Assembly: GCA_024516035.1 (NCBI GenBank)
Contig: CM044957.1
Location: forward strand, 23,391,570 to 23,455,569
Source of the DNA: Bactericera cockerelli
Lineage: Eukaryota > Arthropoda > Insecta > Hemiptera > Triozidae
DNA length: 64,000 bases
Reading direction: 5' to 3'
The notes beneath the pieces were generated by a model. The model was not told where the DNA came from, did no database searches, and was given only the letters and a program-made list of their open reading frames with translations. Shown piece after piece: positions 50,101 through 61,454 of the stretch. Made by a program: the position numbers and the translations under genes. The stretch's first letter is position 1; each line of letters begins with the position of its first letter.

Positions 50101-53100
50101 TAAAGTGGTTTCTTCTGAACGAGGCTTCTTTTTGGTGCTTTTTACTGGAAAGTGGCTGTATGGCTTTGAGCAGCCATTCGAACCGCCTTCCAGCAGCTCC
50201 TGAGAGTTTTATAAATCTCTTTTATGAAGCTTTTCAACAGCTTCTGAGAGATGTTCCTGTTAGTCGCCTTTTACGACAGGGGGAACAACCCGTGGTCTTA
50301 TTCTTAGCCGAGAGCCACACGGACTTAAAAAACCGACACTTACCAACGACTTAAGTTATTGATGCTGTCTATTAATTCCGCCCTTAGTCTATGGGCCTGT
50401 TTTCAAGGGTATCTTAAATTTAGATTAAAAAACAACACACAGTGCATTTATTTAGCACAGGTTATACTAAAAAAAGAGTACTTTTTACACAATTTAAAAA
50501 AAAGATGACCCCCCTTGACAGCTACCCTGGTAAAGATAATGATATCAGAAAGGTCAATTTTTTAGGAATACAATTTTTTTATGGTGAGCGTTTCACTGCT
50601 TTTTTTATTTTGTAGCCATGAAACAGGAGCTACTGTAGACCCTTGTGGTCTGTGTTGTAGCCTGCCCATCCCATAGTATGCCTCCCCTCTGATGGGCGAG
50701 AAGTGACACAATTCTTCCCATTTAGGTGCTGGGTCAACACTAGCGCACCGGAACTACCGGAAGGTATCCCTAACAAACAACTGTAACCAAATTTTGAATA
50801 CAAATTTTTGACGGCGTGGGGATTCGAACCCATTAAGCGAGTGCTTAACCACTGAGCTAATACTTTCCTTATTATAGAATAAAGAATTTAAAAAATATAT
50901 ACTGAATGACTGATTCTACAGTAAAAATTTCTGCCATCAAAACCACAAAAAAACTTAAGCCTTTTAAAGTTGCCGAATCGGAAAAAGTGCATACAGATTT
51001 GTGATGCATGTATTTAGTTGGATTTTTCAGTCTACACGTTCTTATGGGGCTTTTTTTCTACCAAGCATTTTTCAATTTTCACTGTTTTACGTAAAATTTA
51101 ACAAGGTTCCTGGGCTCAGAGAAATATACCATGGAATCTTTAAAATGATGTCTTTTGATAGAACCAATAAAGAAAAATAGGTGGAAGTGATTCAACTGAT
51201 CCATTCTGCCACTGGTTGTTGGTCACATTAAAGCAGCTATGTAGGTACTTATTTTTTCTTGTGAGGTATGAGTAGGACATACAGAGCAGAAAAAATCTTG
51301 CCCTGTTGGGGATTGAACCCTGGGGGGCACTAGGTCAATCGGCCATGAGTTAATTTAAGATACTTACCTAATGCCTTAATAAATTAACATCTTACCTCTG
51401 GTTCTGTAGTTTTGAAAGTAACTTTCACTGTTGTTTGGTTGGACTGGTACATCTGTCCAATTCCATTGAGAAGAGAATCATAAATGTTATCTGTATTATC
51501 ATTTATGATGAGATCATAGTCATGAGCATGTAGGAAGTTCAGAGAAGATAGCCCAGGGATAATGAAAGACACAACAGCTTCGGCAGTTTCAAATGGGTTT
51601 TTGATATTTATACCAGACCACCTGTGGTCTTGTTTCACACTAATTCCCAATGCAGCAGTGAAGACATCCTTCACTGTACGTAGATCTATGGTACTTGATG
51701 GTTGAAACTCAATTGCTTCTGGTGTATGAAGGATTGAAAATTCATTTGCACATGCTGAAAATGTTTAAATAAATGTTAAGTTTTTTGTTGAGTAGTGTGA
51801 AAAATTATGGGACTTTTAAATTTTCCTTGAATATCCTTATATCTTATTTTTGCCTCACTTTCAAGCAGCTACTCATTTTTCCTCACAAGGTATGAGTGGA
51901 CCCCATAATATCGAAAGCACAGAGAAAAAAAACCCCAACTGTGCTGCAATTCAAATGAAGGTCAATGTGTGTGCAAACCTAGCATGATACCCACTCAGCC
52001 ACGGTGACTACGAACACTAACAGCCCCTAAAATTGTTCTTTTGAAATTAAAATTTTCCTACAAAGTAATAACAATAGACCTTCCCATTGGATCACTTGCA
52101 GCTTTTTTTATTGGCTCTATCAAAAGTTCATTGTAAGGTGATCATGGTTTTTTTTTTAAACTGAACCTAGAAACCTTGTTGAATTTACAGCAAACATTGG
52201 AAATTTTATTTAAACCAAGTAGGTCTTGATATTAAAACTCGTAGATAAATTGGCGGCTCAATATTGTATGAATTCTCTATCTGTGCAAGCATTATAAGAG
52301 GGTACCCCACCCCCACTTTACGCCATTAACAAGGTCTGATCAAATCCGGAACTATCTCAATAACTTTTTATTGAAAAATTACAAAAAAAATTTGAAGTGG
52401 TCCCCTTCAAAGTACTCCTCTTGGCTACAAATACACTTCTCTCAGCGATGTTTCCATTGGTCCATGCAGGTAGAGAACGCCTCAGCAGGAATGCTGTTCA
52501 GCTGCTCTAGCGATTTTTGTTCGATGACCTCTAAAGAGTCAAAACGTTGTTCTTTTAGTGGATGCTTCAGCTTCGGGAACAGTAAGAAGTTTGGGGGGAC
52601 CAGGTCAGGTAAATAAGGGGGTTTGGGAATCACGGTTATTTCGTATTTTGCGCAGAATTGGCGAATCTGAAGGGCTGTGTGACAGGGCGCGTTGTCATGG
52701 TGAATAACCCACTCACCACATTTTCAGACTCTTCTTCCTCACAGCTTTGCACAACAATCTAAGGATGCTCATACGACGATCTGAACGAACCAGGGTGTTC
52801 ACCTTTTCAACTTGGCGTCTCCGGGAGACGTTGAAGGTCTCCCAGATCGAGGATCGTCTCGGCGGAGGTTCGTCCTTGTTTGAACCTCTGGTTCCATTGA
52901 TAACATCGCGTACGACTCATTGTTTCATCAGCGAAAGCCTCAGTCAACATCTTGAAAGTTTCCGTGAACGTTTTCAATAGTTTCACACAAGACTTCATGC
53001 AAACCTTCCGGTGCGCTTACAAACAGTTGTTTGTAAGGGATACCTTCCGGTGCGCTCGTGTTGACCCAGCACCTAATTGGGAAGTATTGTGTCACTTCTC

Positions 53101-55576
53101 GCCCATCAGAGGGGAGGCATACTACGGGATGGGCAGGCTACAACACAGACCACAAGCGTCTACAGTAGCTCCTGTTTCGGCTACGAAATAAAAACGGCTG
53201 TGAAACACTCATCTTTTTAAAAAAAAAAAAAAAAAAAAAACCCGCGGCTCGCACTTGGTGTTCATCGTAAAAATCGCCGCGGTCGGAAAAAGCACTTCAT
53301 TAAAAACGTGTTTACAACTAAACTAGGAAAGTTATCTTCAAAAATTAAAGCTTGCGTTACTCGTGAGAAGTCACACTATCATCTGACTTCAAGCGGGGAT
53401 TTTTAGAACGTCTAGTTCCCGCGCAATTTGAATAGTTCCGGAATTTTTTGATCAGACCTCGTACATTAGATCACACGTCTTATAAAGTCTTGAGCATCAA
53501 AAAAGTACCGACATAGGTCTATTCAACTTTTCGACCACTTCTAGACCTTTTTTGTGAATTCTGAATATACGAAATGATTTCTGACAAAATTTACAAGGGA
53601 CCTGAGAATGACTGCAAGAGATCCGAAGTACAGAACACTATGAAAAACTATGTAGAAAAAAGTTCCATAAGAACATGTAGACTGAAAAATCTAACTAGGT
53701 AAATAAGACGTCACATTGCACATTTTCCTTTTGCAACTGCCACAAGTGTCCCGAACGGGTGTTAATCTGGTAAAACAAGGTTATGTTGAGAATAGTTATA
53801 ATCCTTACCTATGCTTGGCAACTTCATGGTCCCAGCCCACCTGAGCTGATAGTTTAAAAAAAACATCAAGCCTAGAGTTCTTTCTTTTTATCCTGTATAA
53901 TACCATTGGAAATAAAATCTTTCTTTTAGAGGATAAAAAGAGCAACACTGATTATCAATTATAACTAGGGGCTCTTATCAATTATCAGCCTCCCAGTAAA
54001 AATTCAATAATGGAGTACACCACAATGCTGCACTATTGAATTTGGCAACCATCAAAATTGACAAAGCTACACAATGATGATGATGATGAAGTAACACATT
54101 ACATTTTCAAATCGCTTTATTCCAAGAGTTGTTCAGGTGTCAAAATTATGAGGTTATGATATCAATTAACAAGGAAAATCCATACATTAGGTAATATCTA
54201 AACTCATGAATCCTAGGATACTCACACTAATACATGTTTCAAACCTCTACTAACCTGGTAGCTTCTTATTCTTCTTTCAATCTACCTTTCCTAAACCTAC
54301 ATGGGGTTGTTGTTGATTTGATGAAGTTTTGTTCTCCACTTGTTTCTGTCTAGGCTGTCCTCCCTCTTCCAACGCTTCTCTCTCAAATCTTCCTCTACTT
54401 TATCTCTCCCTCTAAGGTTGGGCCTCCTTCTTTTATTCTAGTCTCTAGAATATTTTCCCCTTCAGTCTTAGACTCTCTTTCTTATCAAGCCTGGGTTATG
54501 GAGCAATCCAGCATGCCTGGGCACTAATTTTCACTCAGACAAATCTAAGCTATTACAGCAAGCTTAACAAAAAACATATCTTTTTCACCATTTGGATTAT
54601 TTAAATATAAATAGTAAAATCTTTAGAAAATCAATTCTAAATCATTTTCAAGTATGAAATTCAGAGATGGAGAAAGTCAAGGGCCCAAAAAAACCTTAAA
54701 GGGGCCACGAAATGGTCCTGGTTAACACAAAAAAAAATTGCATTAATAGCCGCGTTGTTGTATCTGTGAGATACAAACTCAGTTTTTCACATTTAATCTG
54801 TGAGATACAAAATTCTTGGAGAAAAAAAGGTACAAATAACTGTATTGTATTCAATGAAAAATATCCAGAATATTACAATAATTCATAGATACACACTACT
54901 AATCAGTGTTGCAGCATCAGCAGGAGGAATAGAAAGAGGGTGGAGTTGATCCCCTCAACCCCCCCCCCCCCCCCCCCCCCCACCATCACAAGCTAAGCAT
55001 GACATATTATTATATCTTACAAATACAAAGCAACTAACGGTATATAAATATTTGAATCTGGAATCTGGAGAACCATAGTACAGCAGATTAACTTAAATAA
55101 TTGGGCATTTTATGATAAAAGCACCAACTTTGTGGCACAGGTAGCACAGACCAATTTTACATATCACATTGATATCATCAACTGCTTAGCCTAAAATTCC
55201 AAATTCTACCAAAATATGGATTCTGGTGGTATTTGGTGGGTTTAGGGGTTTTAGATTAAACGGTTGAAGGTATTCAAAAATAATGTATGATGAGAAATGT
55301 CAGTCACAGCTCATCCTGGTTGAAAGTGTAAGGGATCAATTCTCATACATTTTTTTGATTTCTTCAACTAGACATCTACCAAATATGGACTCAAGAAGGT
55401 GATTGGTGATTTTGAAAAACCTGATACCGACAAGCTCTAGGTCCTTGGGTAGAGGGTGTAGTCCCTGTAGTTGTGTAGGGCGTAATCCTTATCTAATCAA
55501 TACCACCCAAATAGTTGAAAATTCACTTACCTGATGAGATCAGTGTGCATATTGCTATAGTTACAAACTTTATCAT
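46928..55576 (-). CDS. ATP6AP2: ATP6AP2 / (pro)renin receptor, last exon missing
   Basis: Five exons join in phase: 55576-55531, 51754-51396, 48646-48506, 47730-47548 and 47114-46928; 305 residues (human 350). It is a single-pass V-ATPase accessory protein needed for pump assembly, Wnt and PCP signalling. Seen: signal peptide MIKFVTIAICTLISSACA; ectodomain with NQTT glycosylation site; LPVVSDFIDQSSSSSDEDKL; furin-type site RYRR (residues 260-263); EEYDEDYPVIFNILLWFAIA entering the membrane helix. The last exon (about 20 residues, cytoplasmic tail) is not found between 46928 and the gap. Confidence 0.92.
47167..47302 (+). repeat. 5S-rRNA-derived SINE (copy 2)
   Basis: GGCACGTTAAATAAACCAGT with a shortened 5S part, then CTATTTCCGGGCGCACTTAG and GGGTGAGCTTGATTGGAGTA, matching the tail of 30213-30420. 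Confidence 0.75.
47548..47730 (-). CDS. ATP6AP2: ATP6AP2 exon 4
   Basis: The acceptor is TTTCCAG|GCTTTG and the donor AAG|GTATGA. It holds 61 codons, ALVGKSDGVPDVYWYSLPVV to NFYNGK. Confidence 0.9.
47731..48500. other. ATP6AP2 intron, repeats
   Basis: The end near 48356-48376 (TCTGGGGCTCAAAGTGTTAA) looks like a second piggyBac-type terminus next to TTAA; its partner was not found. GCGCTGTATTACCACCGCTA near 47950 is unassigned. Confidence 0.45.
48506..48646 (-). CDS. ATP6AP2: ATP6AP2 exon 3
   Basis: The acceptor is CTTCTAG|ATGGAG and the donor AAAAAG|GTAAAC. It holds 47 codons, MESSIDVLTGIITEATPFSE to KAVAKK. The opening ATG is internal to the protein. Confidence 0.88.
48647..49087. other. 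ATP6AP2 intron, no exon supported
   Basis: No family resemblance in the short plus-strand ORF at 48678-48875. Confidence 0.4.
49088..49400 (-). pseudogene. LINE ORF2 C-terminal fragment with Cys-His knuckle
   Basis: The minus strand reads MDIAQDLKCSLCKEAPETAK HILCEC, typical of the segment after RNase H in Jockey/R1-like LINEs. It is preceded, one frame off, by WLLTGHCSLNYRLNK. No intact ORF remains. Confidence 0.65.
49257..50240 (-). repeat. About 500-bp tandem duplication
   Basis: The sequence from about 49257 recurs from about 49756 in the same order. Both copies hold a minus-strand ORF reading SCRDSSEVAFETPTASQSFI NALKSLKVG (49578-49363 and 50079-49864; nearly identical). The shared ORF belongs to no family I recognise and may come from the same LINE. 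Confidence 0.85.
50585..50865 (-). repeat. tRNA-derived SINE, family D (copy 2)
   Basis: Body GCCATGAAACAGGAGCTACT and CCCCTCTGATGGGCGAGAAG; reversed head GGGGATTCGAACCC and CTTAACCACTGAGCTA. Confidence 0.85.
51255..51350 (-). repeat. tRNA-derived SINE, family B (copy 2)
   Basis: Reversed: TGTGAGGTATGAGTAGGACA, then GGGGATTGAACCCTGGGGG and GGCCATGAG. Confidence 0.65.
51396..51754 (-). CDS. ATP6AP2: ATP6AP2 exon 2, ectodomain
   Basis: The acceptor is ATTTTCAG|CATGTG and the donor GAG|GTAAGA. It encodes ACANEFSILHTPEAIEF to TFKTTEPE. Confidence 0.9.
51840..52015 (-). repeat. tRNA-derived SINE, family B (copy 3)
   Basis: Reversed body (AAGCAGCTACTCATTTTTCC TCACAAGGTATGAGTGGACC) and head (GATACCCACTCAGCCACGG). 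Confidence 0.75.
52332..53459 (-). mobile_element. Mariner element, inactive, with nested SINE
   Basis: Inverted ends AGGTCTGATCAAA, then CCGGAA, at both sides, with a probable TA flank. The minus strand carries an HTH part (SRTRCYQWNQRFKQGRTSAE) and a C-terminal part: HDNAPCHTALQIRQFC, then PPYLPDLVPPNFLLFPKLKH. The third catalytic Asp of the PxDFFLF motif is Asn here. The segment with the first Asp is missing. A family-D SINE (53035-53240) is inserted near one end. Confidence 0.8.
53035..53240 (+). repeat. tRNA-derived SINE, family D (copy 3, 5' truncated)
   Basis: Reverse orientation relative to the copies at 8755 and 50585, ending in about 22 A (53219-53240), a retroposition hallmark. 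The tRNA-like head is missing. Confidence 0.85.
53460..54290. other. ATP6AP2 intron, nothing recognised
   Basis: AT-rich; no exon or clear repeat. Confidence 0.4.
54293..54435 (-). pseudogene. LINE ORF2 extreme C-terminus
   Basis: The minus strand reads RRRPNLRGRDKVEEDLREKR WKREDSLDRNKWR and ends INNNPM then TAG. This is the conserved closing segment of an APE-type LINE, here without the rest. Confidence 0.7.
54436..55530. other. ATP6AP2 intron 1, repeats
   Basis: A pure C run lies at about 54959-54980. At 55170-55400 there is a palindromic module (TTGATATCATCAACTGCTTAGCC) related to the interior of the 30680-32648 foldback. Confidence 0.5.
55531..55576 (-). CDS. ATP6AP2: ATP6AP2 exon 1, signal peptide
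   Basis: ATG at 55576-55574; 15 codons plus G. The donor is TCAG|GTAAGT. The sequence before ATG (TTATTTTAAAGCAG|G) resembles a 3' splice site, so an upstream 5' UTR exon is possible. Confidence 0.85.
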
Positions 55577-55705
55577 CCTGCTTTAAAATAATGCAATGGC
55601 ATGTATCTAAAGATAAAGAAAATATTCTCTTGTTTAATTCATGATAAATTTAACAAATTGAACTCTTGTGACTTCGTGATTACAACTTGTATTTCTTATG
55701 AACTA

Positions 55706-57853
55706 TAGGGATGTTGCGATATATCGAAATCCGATATATATCGATATATTTTTGGGCGATATATCGATATATATCGATATATTTTTTCCTCCGATATATC
55801 GTCGATATATCGAAAAGAATTCCGATATATATCGGTAGACATTATTTTGTAAAATAAAAAAAAAAAAAATTACTATAGCGACACCATTGTAAAGAGGGTA
55901 ATAGGGTATTTTTTATTTTTCCCGATCTGCTGACAACACTGTATCGCGTTTTGTTTTTTGTTTCATTTTTTTTTAAATTAAATTTGAAAATGGCTAGCAA
56001 AGCTAAAAGAAGTGATGTGTGGTTGCATTTTGAAAAATTAAGTGGTTTTAATACTGTTAAATGCAAATTATGCTGTAAAATTTTGAAATCTAGTGGCAAT
56101 ACATCCAATCTGAAAGCCCACATTAATCAAAAACAAGGATCTTCAGTTAGTTCGGAGCGGGTAGCATCAACCGTTAACCTGGTTGTGCCTAATAAACGCT
56201 CTAGACTTACGGGAGAGCATGTTGAAATGAGTGTATTTTTAACATCTCTCCCCAAAAAATACTGGACAAAGTTGACCAAATAAACATACCTACATGTCTA
56301 TTGCCTAGGTATATATTTTGTGATCTCTATTTTTTACATTATTTTAATTTTATTATTTTATTTTTATCATTGAATAAACATTAGAGAGGAACTGCCCTTT
56401 CATACAAATAAATTCAGTGTACTTTTGAAAGGTTACTTTGAGATAGGTTCCTTCGAATATGTGGGGGACAGAATTAACAAGGATTACTACTTTAGCAAAG
56501 AGTTAAAAAAAAAAAAATCAGTATTGTAGTAATAAATGCGTAAACTTGGGTCACATTTCAAAGTCAATATCAATGCATTACCGTTACAATAATATTTCAA
56601 TATCCATCACTGAATTAAAAAACATTCAAACATAATCGTAAATTTTCTGACGAAATTTTTTAAAACCCAAAATCTGGTTTAAGTTTTTGTAAACAACAAA
56701 ATTTGCATATCATAACAGCACATAAAAGTCAAAAACTGGCTAAAAATTTAAACAAAAAATATTTGCCTGTTTCAATTTTCGAGCCTCCTGTAAACGATCA
56801 AAAACTAGCCAGTTTTCTAGAGAAGTAACGAGATGCTCGAAAACTACACTGAATTTTTTTGTATGGGGAAATGAATTATTGGCATATCCATTATAATCTT
56901 TGATTTTTATACACTCAATTCCGTCTCATATAACTTGAGTAAGTTGAGAGGGACGCTAAACCAAATAAAACCAAACCAAAGCAATATATAGAAAATTCAT
57001 TTTATTTTGACAAAAGGCCAACTTTAATTTTAAGTACAATGACTGTTATTAAATTTTTTTGTTTGTTTGTTTGTTTTTTTTTTTTTTTTTTTTTTTTTTG
57101 TAGTTTTTGTTTTGAAAATAAATAAATATATTATGTAGGTACTGCATTTTATCTGGTACCTATTATTATAGTTTTAACACAATGAGAGTTATTCATTTTG
57201 ACATTTTGTTTTCATTTAAATAAAACTTATTGGACTTACGTCTAATAAAAAATCTGGTGTGAACATCACACAACTTTCCTCATAAAAAAAGATGTCGAAA
57301 CAAAAACAATTTACCACCAAATAGAGTAAATACGCTTCTGGCAGTTATACTGTATATCCCATCAAAATGTCAACTTGGTATTAGGAAGTTTTACATATTA
57401 TGGTTTAAGGGGGGTTGACTCTCATACTTTTTTGATATCTGCTACAGTTTAGTGAGAACGGCCATTTACTGCCAAAAAGTGGTCAAAATTACGCTAAAAA
57501 CTGCTCCGATGAGAACCAAAATTTTTTTGTGTCGTACCTGGCGTAAGAGTGACATACATACCGAATTTCAAGTTTCTAACTATTACCGTCCTTGAGAAAA
57601 AAAATTTACACACAGACACACACCCTAATGGCTGAAACATTCTTTTGTGAAAACCTGGAAATTTACTTTGTAAACGTTTCCTTTGTAAACTTTGTTATGT
57701 TATAAGTTATAAGACCTGTGAGTTATAATATTTTGTCAAATATATCGATATCTAATATATCGATATATTTTCATTCGATATATCGCCTTTCGATATATCG
57801 AGGACAACGATATATCGAAATATCGATATATTTCTTACAAATTTACAACCCTA
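55706..57853. mobile_element. hAT-type element (2148 bp) carrying only a BED finger
   Basis: The 8-bp direct repeat ATGAACTA flanks it (55698-55705 and 57854-57861). Ends are TAGGGATGT and, reversed, TAGGGTTGT, followed on both sides by many GATATATCG repeats. It starts 130 bp upstream of the ATP6AP2 ATG. The only coding part is a BED-type finger ORF. Confidence 0.9.
55990..56283 (+). CDS. Solo BED zinc finger protein of the hAT element
   Basis: Starting at the ATG of MASKAKRSDVWLHFEKLSGF, about 97 residues encode a BED-type finger: CKLC, then NTSNLKAHINQKQ. The usual last zinc ligand (HxxxxH) is Gln here, so zinc binding is doubtful. The ORF ends TAA, followed by AATAAA near 56374. No DDE or dimerisation domain follows, so it is a non-autonomous remnant. 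Confidence 0.75.
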   Translation: MASKAKRSDVWLHFEKLSGFNTVKCKLCCKILKSSGNTSNLKAHINQKQGSSVSSERVASTVNLVVPNKRSRLTGEHVEMSVFLTSLPKKYWTKLTK

Positions 57854-57921
57854 ATGAACTACTGAGTAATAATGTAGTACAGTGTTGTCTGTTGTGTTGT
57901 TCCGCCCGAGACTCGAAAATA

Positions 57922-58892
57922 GCCGTGTTTTTTTTTGTATAACCAGACTTTACATTTTGGAATATTTCTGTTTTTTTTTTATTAGAAAATTTCCCCTCCT
58001 TTCTGGTAAACTCTAGTAAAAATTATTCCAGTTTTCGGGGAAGAGAAAAAATCTCTCTTCCATAGATTTTTACCAGAGTTTACTAGAAAATCGCCATTTT
58101 ATTAATTTGTGTTGTGATTTGTTGATGTCGCGTTATTTTGCAGTTCTCACTACTCATTACTTTATGTTTTAAAATTGTTGATCTTTTCATTACTTTAAGT
58201 TATTCTGTATTATTTCCCGATTTACTTATAAATATTGTGTATACAATAATAATAAATAAATAATTTGTTATATTTTTCTTTTCTTTTTTACAGAGGACCC
58301 ATGCTAAGCCATTTTTATTTTTACATATTAGATATTAGGGCAAAATCATTCAGAATTTCATTTTATATAATGTTATGAAGAAAATCAGAAATTTATTGAA
58401 TCGTAATTGAGAATGTTTACTTCCCCGAATGTTTACTTAAATATTGGTAGCATTCGGAGCGCACTCTCGTTTGACTTGAGTAAGTTATAAAAAATTGTGG
58501 TGGGGGTAACTAGACTTTACCTGTACAATTCCTAATCTTAAATCTGGCTCAAAATTCAAAGTAGAACCTAATACCTAAACTGGTTTAAAGTAACCTAGTC
58601 ATCGATAGAAAATCAAAAAAGTATATTCAATGTAAATTTATGAAAACATAAACAAATAATAAAGATCTGCTGAAGGTCAACCTCAAAGTCAAATTGATTT
58701 CAAAATGGCGATTCTCAATCTGACGAAAACGTCGGGTTAAGATTGGAGGAGAAATAAGAACAAGCCGTGAGGAGAAATCCTTAATCTGTGATCAGCTGAT
58801 GCGAGATTGGGGGAGATTAAGTACAGAAAATACACTTTTTACCAGAATGGATTAGGATTCTGGTAAACTTTAGTTATATATAAAAACACGGC
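57922..58892. mobile_element. TA-flanked DNA element (971 bp)
   Basis: Ends GCCGTGTTTTT and reversed GCCGTGTTTTT, flanked by TA (57920-57921 and 58893-58894). Near the left end, CTGGTAAACTCTAGTAAAAA is mirrored about 65 bp later; a related phrase (TCTGGTAAACTTTAG) precedes the right end. There is no transposase ORF. Confidence 0.7.
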
Positions 58893-59113
58893 TAATGTCG
58901 TATCTTACCATAGATATAGAAACTAGATATCTACCTGGTCCAAGGTTGAGGTAGGCCTTCAACTTGGCGGCCATTTTTCGTGAAGAATTTTTCACGTGAT
59001 ATTTCGAAATAAACTTGGGCTCTGATGGAATATTTACTAAATTTAAATTTATTCTATCTCTGAAGTTAGAAAAGTCTTTTTAGTTGATCTTTTTGTATTT
59101 TATTGTAAAGAAT

Positions 59114-59200
59114 ATGGTTGTTTCATTTTTTGCATTTGGGTGCAAAAGCCAATTCGTCGAAGACGTAGGAATTCATTTCTTTTCATCAGTATTTTGCATG
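59114..59200 (+). pseudogene. Possible THAP-type zinc finger remnant
   Basis: The plus strand reads MVVSFFAFGCKSQFVEDVGI HFFS, resembling the start of THAP domains (MV...C..x4C...FHxFP), with the first Cys absent. The frame soon stops. It could be chance. Confidence 0.3.
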
Positions 59201-60339
59201 CAAATCTTGATAGGCATAAACAGGAAATAACTAAATTAGAAGTCTAACCGAAAAAAAGTTTGTAGAACGGGTATAGGACTACAAAAAGTTCCACTAAACT
59301 TATATTTTATCTCGAAGCATTACGGAGATAACCGCCATTGTGTTGTTTTCTAGACCAAAATGACCCTCTCTCACAAGTTTGGTCAGAACTCCTAAATTAT
59401 GATAGACAAAATAAAATTAAAAATATCTCTCAATTAGCCAACAAAATATCCAAACTCGTGGTGGTAATTGTGTTTCAATAATGATTTGTTAATTACACTT
59501 TAGAAGAGCTGGAGGTTTGAAAAACCGCACCTTGTAAATAATTATTCTAGACGACGACAAACTTACCAAAAACTTACAATTATTGTTTTGGGTTCATATG
59601 TAAAATTTAAAGTATCTATCTTGAATAGTCACGTTCAACAGGAAATTAGCTGTCCCTCCAGAACGAAAGCCCTAATAGAAAATTACCTCGTGAAAAAAAT
59701 GTTTCTATTGTTTTGTTCTATCCGCCAAAAATATACTTCGTGTGCAAAAGACGCCAAGAAAATTAGAATCCTTTGAAAGTCATTGCCTGAAAAGGAACAG
59801 TTATCAAATGAATGCCAAGTTCTTGTAAACATGAAATCATTTGCCCAGAAAGGAGTCTCAAGCACAGAAGTCAAACTGAGGATTGGACAAGACAACTGAG
59901 GATTGGAAAGTTGAAACCTGGGATTTTTTTATTTTATTTTTACAAAAATGAACACAGTACTTCCGATTTCTAATATTAGAAATTTCTCGGAAGTAATAGT
60001 TTTCTCTTTTAAATTCACAAGAAGAATGGAAAAATAATGTCTAAAAGCGGGAAGGGTCGGCCGGCCACAAAAATGAGTATGACCACAGGACTTTACAGAA
60101 TTGGAAAATTCCATCGCGTTTAAAAGTTAAGAGGGGTTGGTCACCTTTTCAGAAGCATACTGTACAGGTTTCCTGATTAATAAAGTTCCATTAAGCAGGA
60201 AATCTCTGGGGACCATAAGTTTTTTCCTAATTTATCAAGGTTTCCTGCTTACACACAAGTCCCGTTTATTCGGGTTCGACTGTATACGAAAATAACACAT
60301 TTAGAAATATAAATAAATCAACAAATTTAATTTTGGTTA
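59201..60339. other. No gene supported
   Basis: A weak pogo-like MITE (60158-60285, GGGTTCGACTGTA end). Short ORFs show no family resemblance. Confidence 0.4.
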
Positions 60340-60545
60340 CAGGATACTCATTTAATAGCAATACGGTGAATTCCACTTCTTTTCAATGTCGCTAAACGTG
60401 TAGCTCGGGCCGCCCAATCCGTCAGAGCGTTAGATTTCCGTCTCTGGTGACTTAACGGTAACAGATTAGGGAAAAATTCTTAATCAACCCCTCAAAATCA
60501 TTGGATTTGATATATCACAGCCCCATTTAGGATGGATAGTAAAAA
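60340..60545 (+). repeat. Dispersed repeat K (copy 2)
   Basis: GTGACTTAACGGTAACAGAT and ATTGGATTTGATATATCACA, as in 39640-39815 and 63770-63975. Confidence 0.75.
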
Positions 60546-61171
60546 AAAATACAGTACATCAAAAGGCGATCGAAGGACTCTTATTTTTTTATCTAAGAAA
60601 AAGCTAAACATGTTTTTTTTAAATAGTTTTTATAGTTTAGCTAGAACCGCAAAATTCCGCCAAGTGGCTATGAAAAGAGGAACAAGGGAAAAAGATGCAT
60701 GTTTTTTAATATATCATAATCATTATTACTGTTACTGGCAACACTGATTTCAACGAAAAGAATAACATACGAAATTTACAGTCTGTTGCTTTTACTGTTC
60801 TCGAGATATCTTGTTCACACAAACACACAACTCGACGTGCCATATTATCTGGTGATTCTTTTTGAAACGCATGTGTTCATGTTCATAAAGCCCCCTGCAT
60901 TATAAAAAATATTATAGGTAGTCACCATATTTTTTTCTTCTTAATTATTATTTTTTTTTTTTTCAATTTAGGAGATTGATTGCCCTTGTCATAAAGTTAT
61001 TGCGACTTAATATTAAATTTTGACAGATCAAAAGGTTTCATAAAAAATACCTTGAAATTTTCATTTGAATGCTTATTAGGTCATGCAAGTAAAAGTAACT
61101 ACCTCAAGTCTTTCGAGATTTGCGATTTTCATGACTTGTAGATTCATCGGTAGAAATCTAAATTTCGTCGA
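60546..61171. other. 3' flank of GPATCH4, no gene seen
   Basis: AT-rich; presumably GPATCH4 3' UTR near 61171. No poly-A signal can be assigned with confidence. Confidence 0.4.
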
Positions 61172-61454
61172 TTACGTTTCCTTATTCACTTTGTTCTTTT
61201 TCCTTTTCTTTTGTTTTAAACTAATTTCACAAGTCTCTTCTGAATGACTTCCATCTAGACGACGTTTCTTCTTTTTCTTATCATATAGATTGAGACCACT
61301 GTCCAATTCTTCCTCCTTGTCGTCCACTACACTACTGTTGCCACCTAGGTCTTTTTTACTCTTGTCTACTTGAATAAGACTACCCGTCAACTCTTCCTCC
61401 TGCTTCTGTAAACGCTTCAGCTTGCCAGATAGCTTGTGTCCATGTCTTGCAGCC
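61172..61454 (-). CDS. GPATCH4: GPATCH4 last exon
   Basis: The acceptor is CATTTCAG|GGCTGC. One base completes Lys, then 93 codons and TAA. The Lys/Glu-rich, low-complexity tail is typical of the family. Confidence 0.88.
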
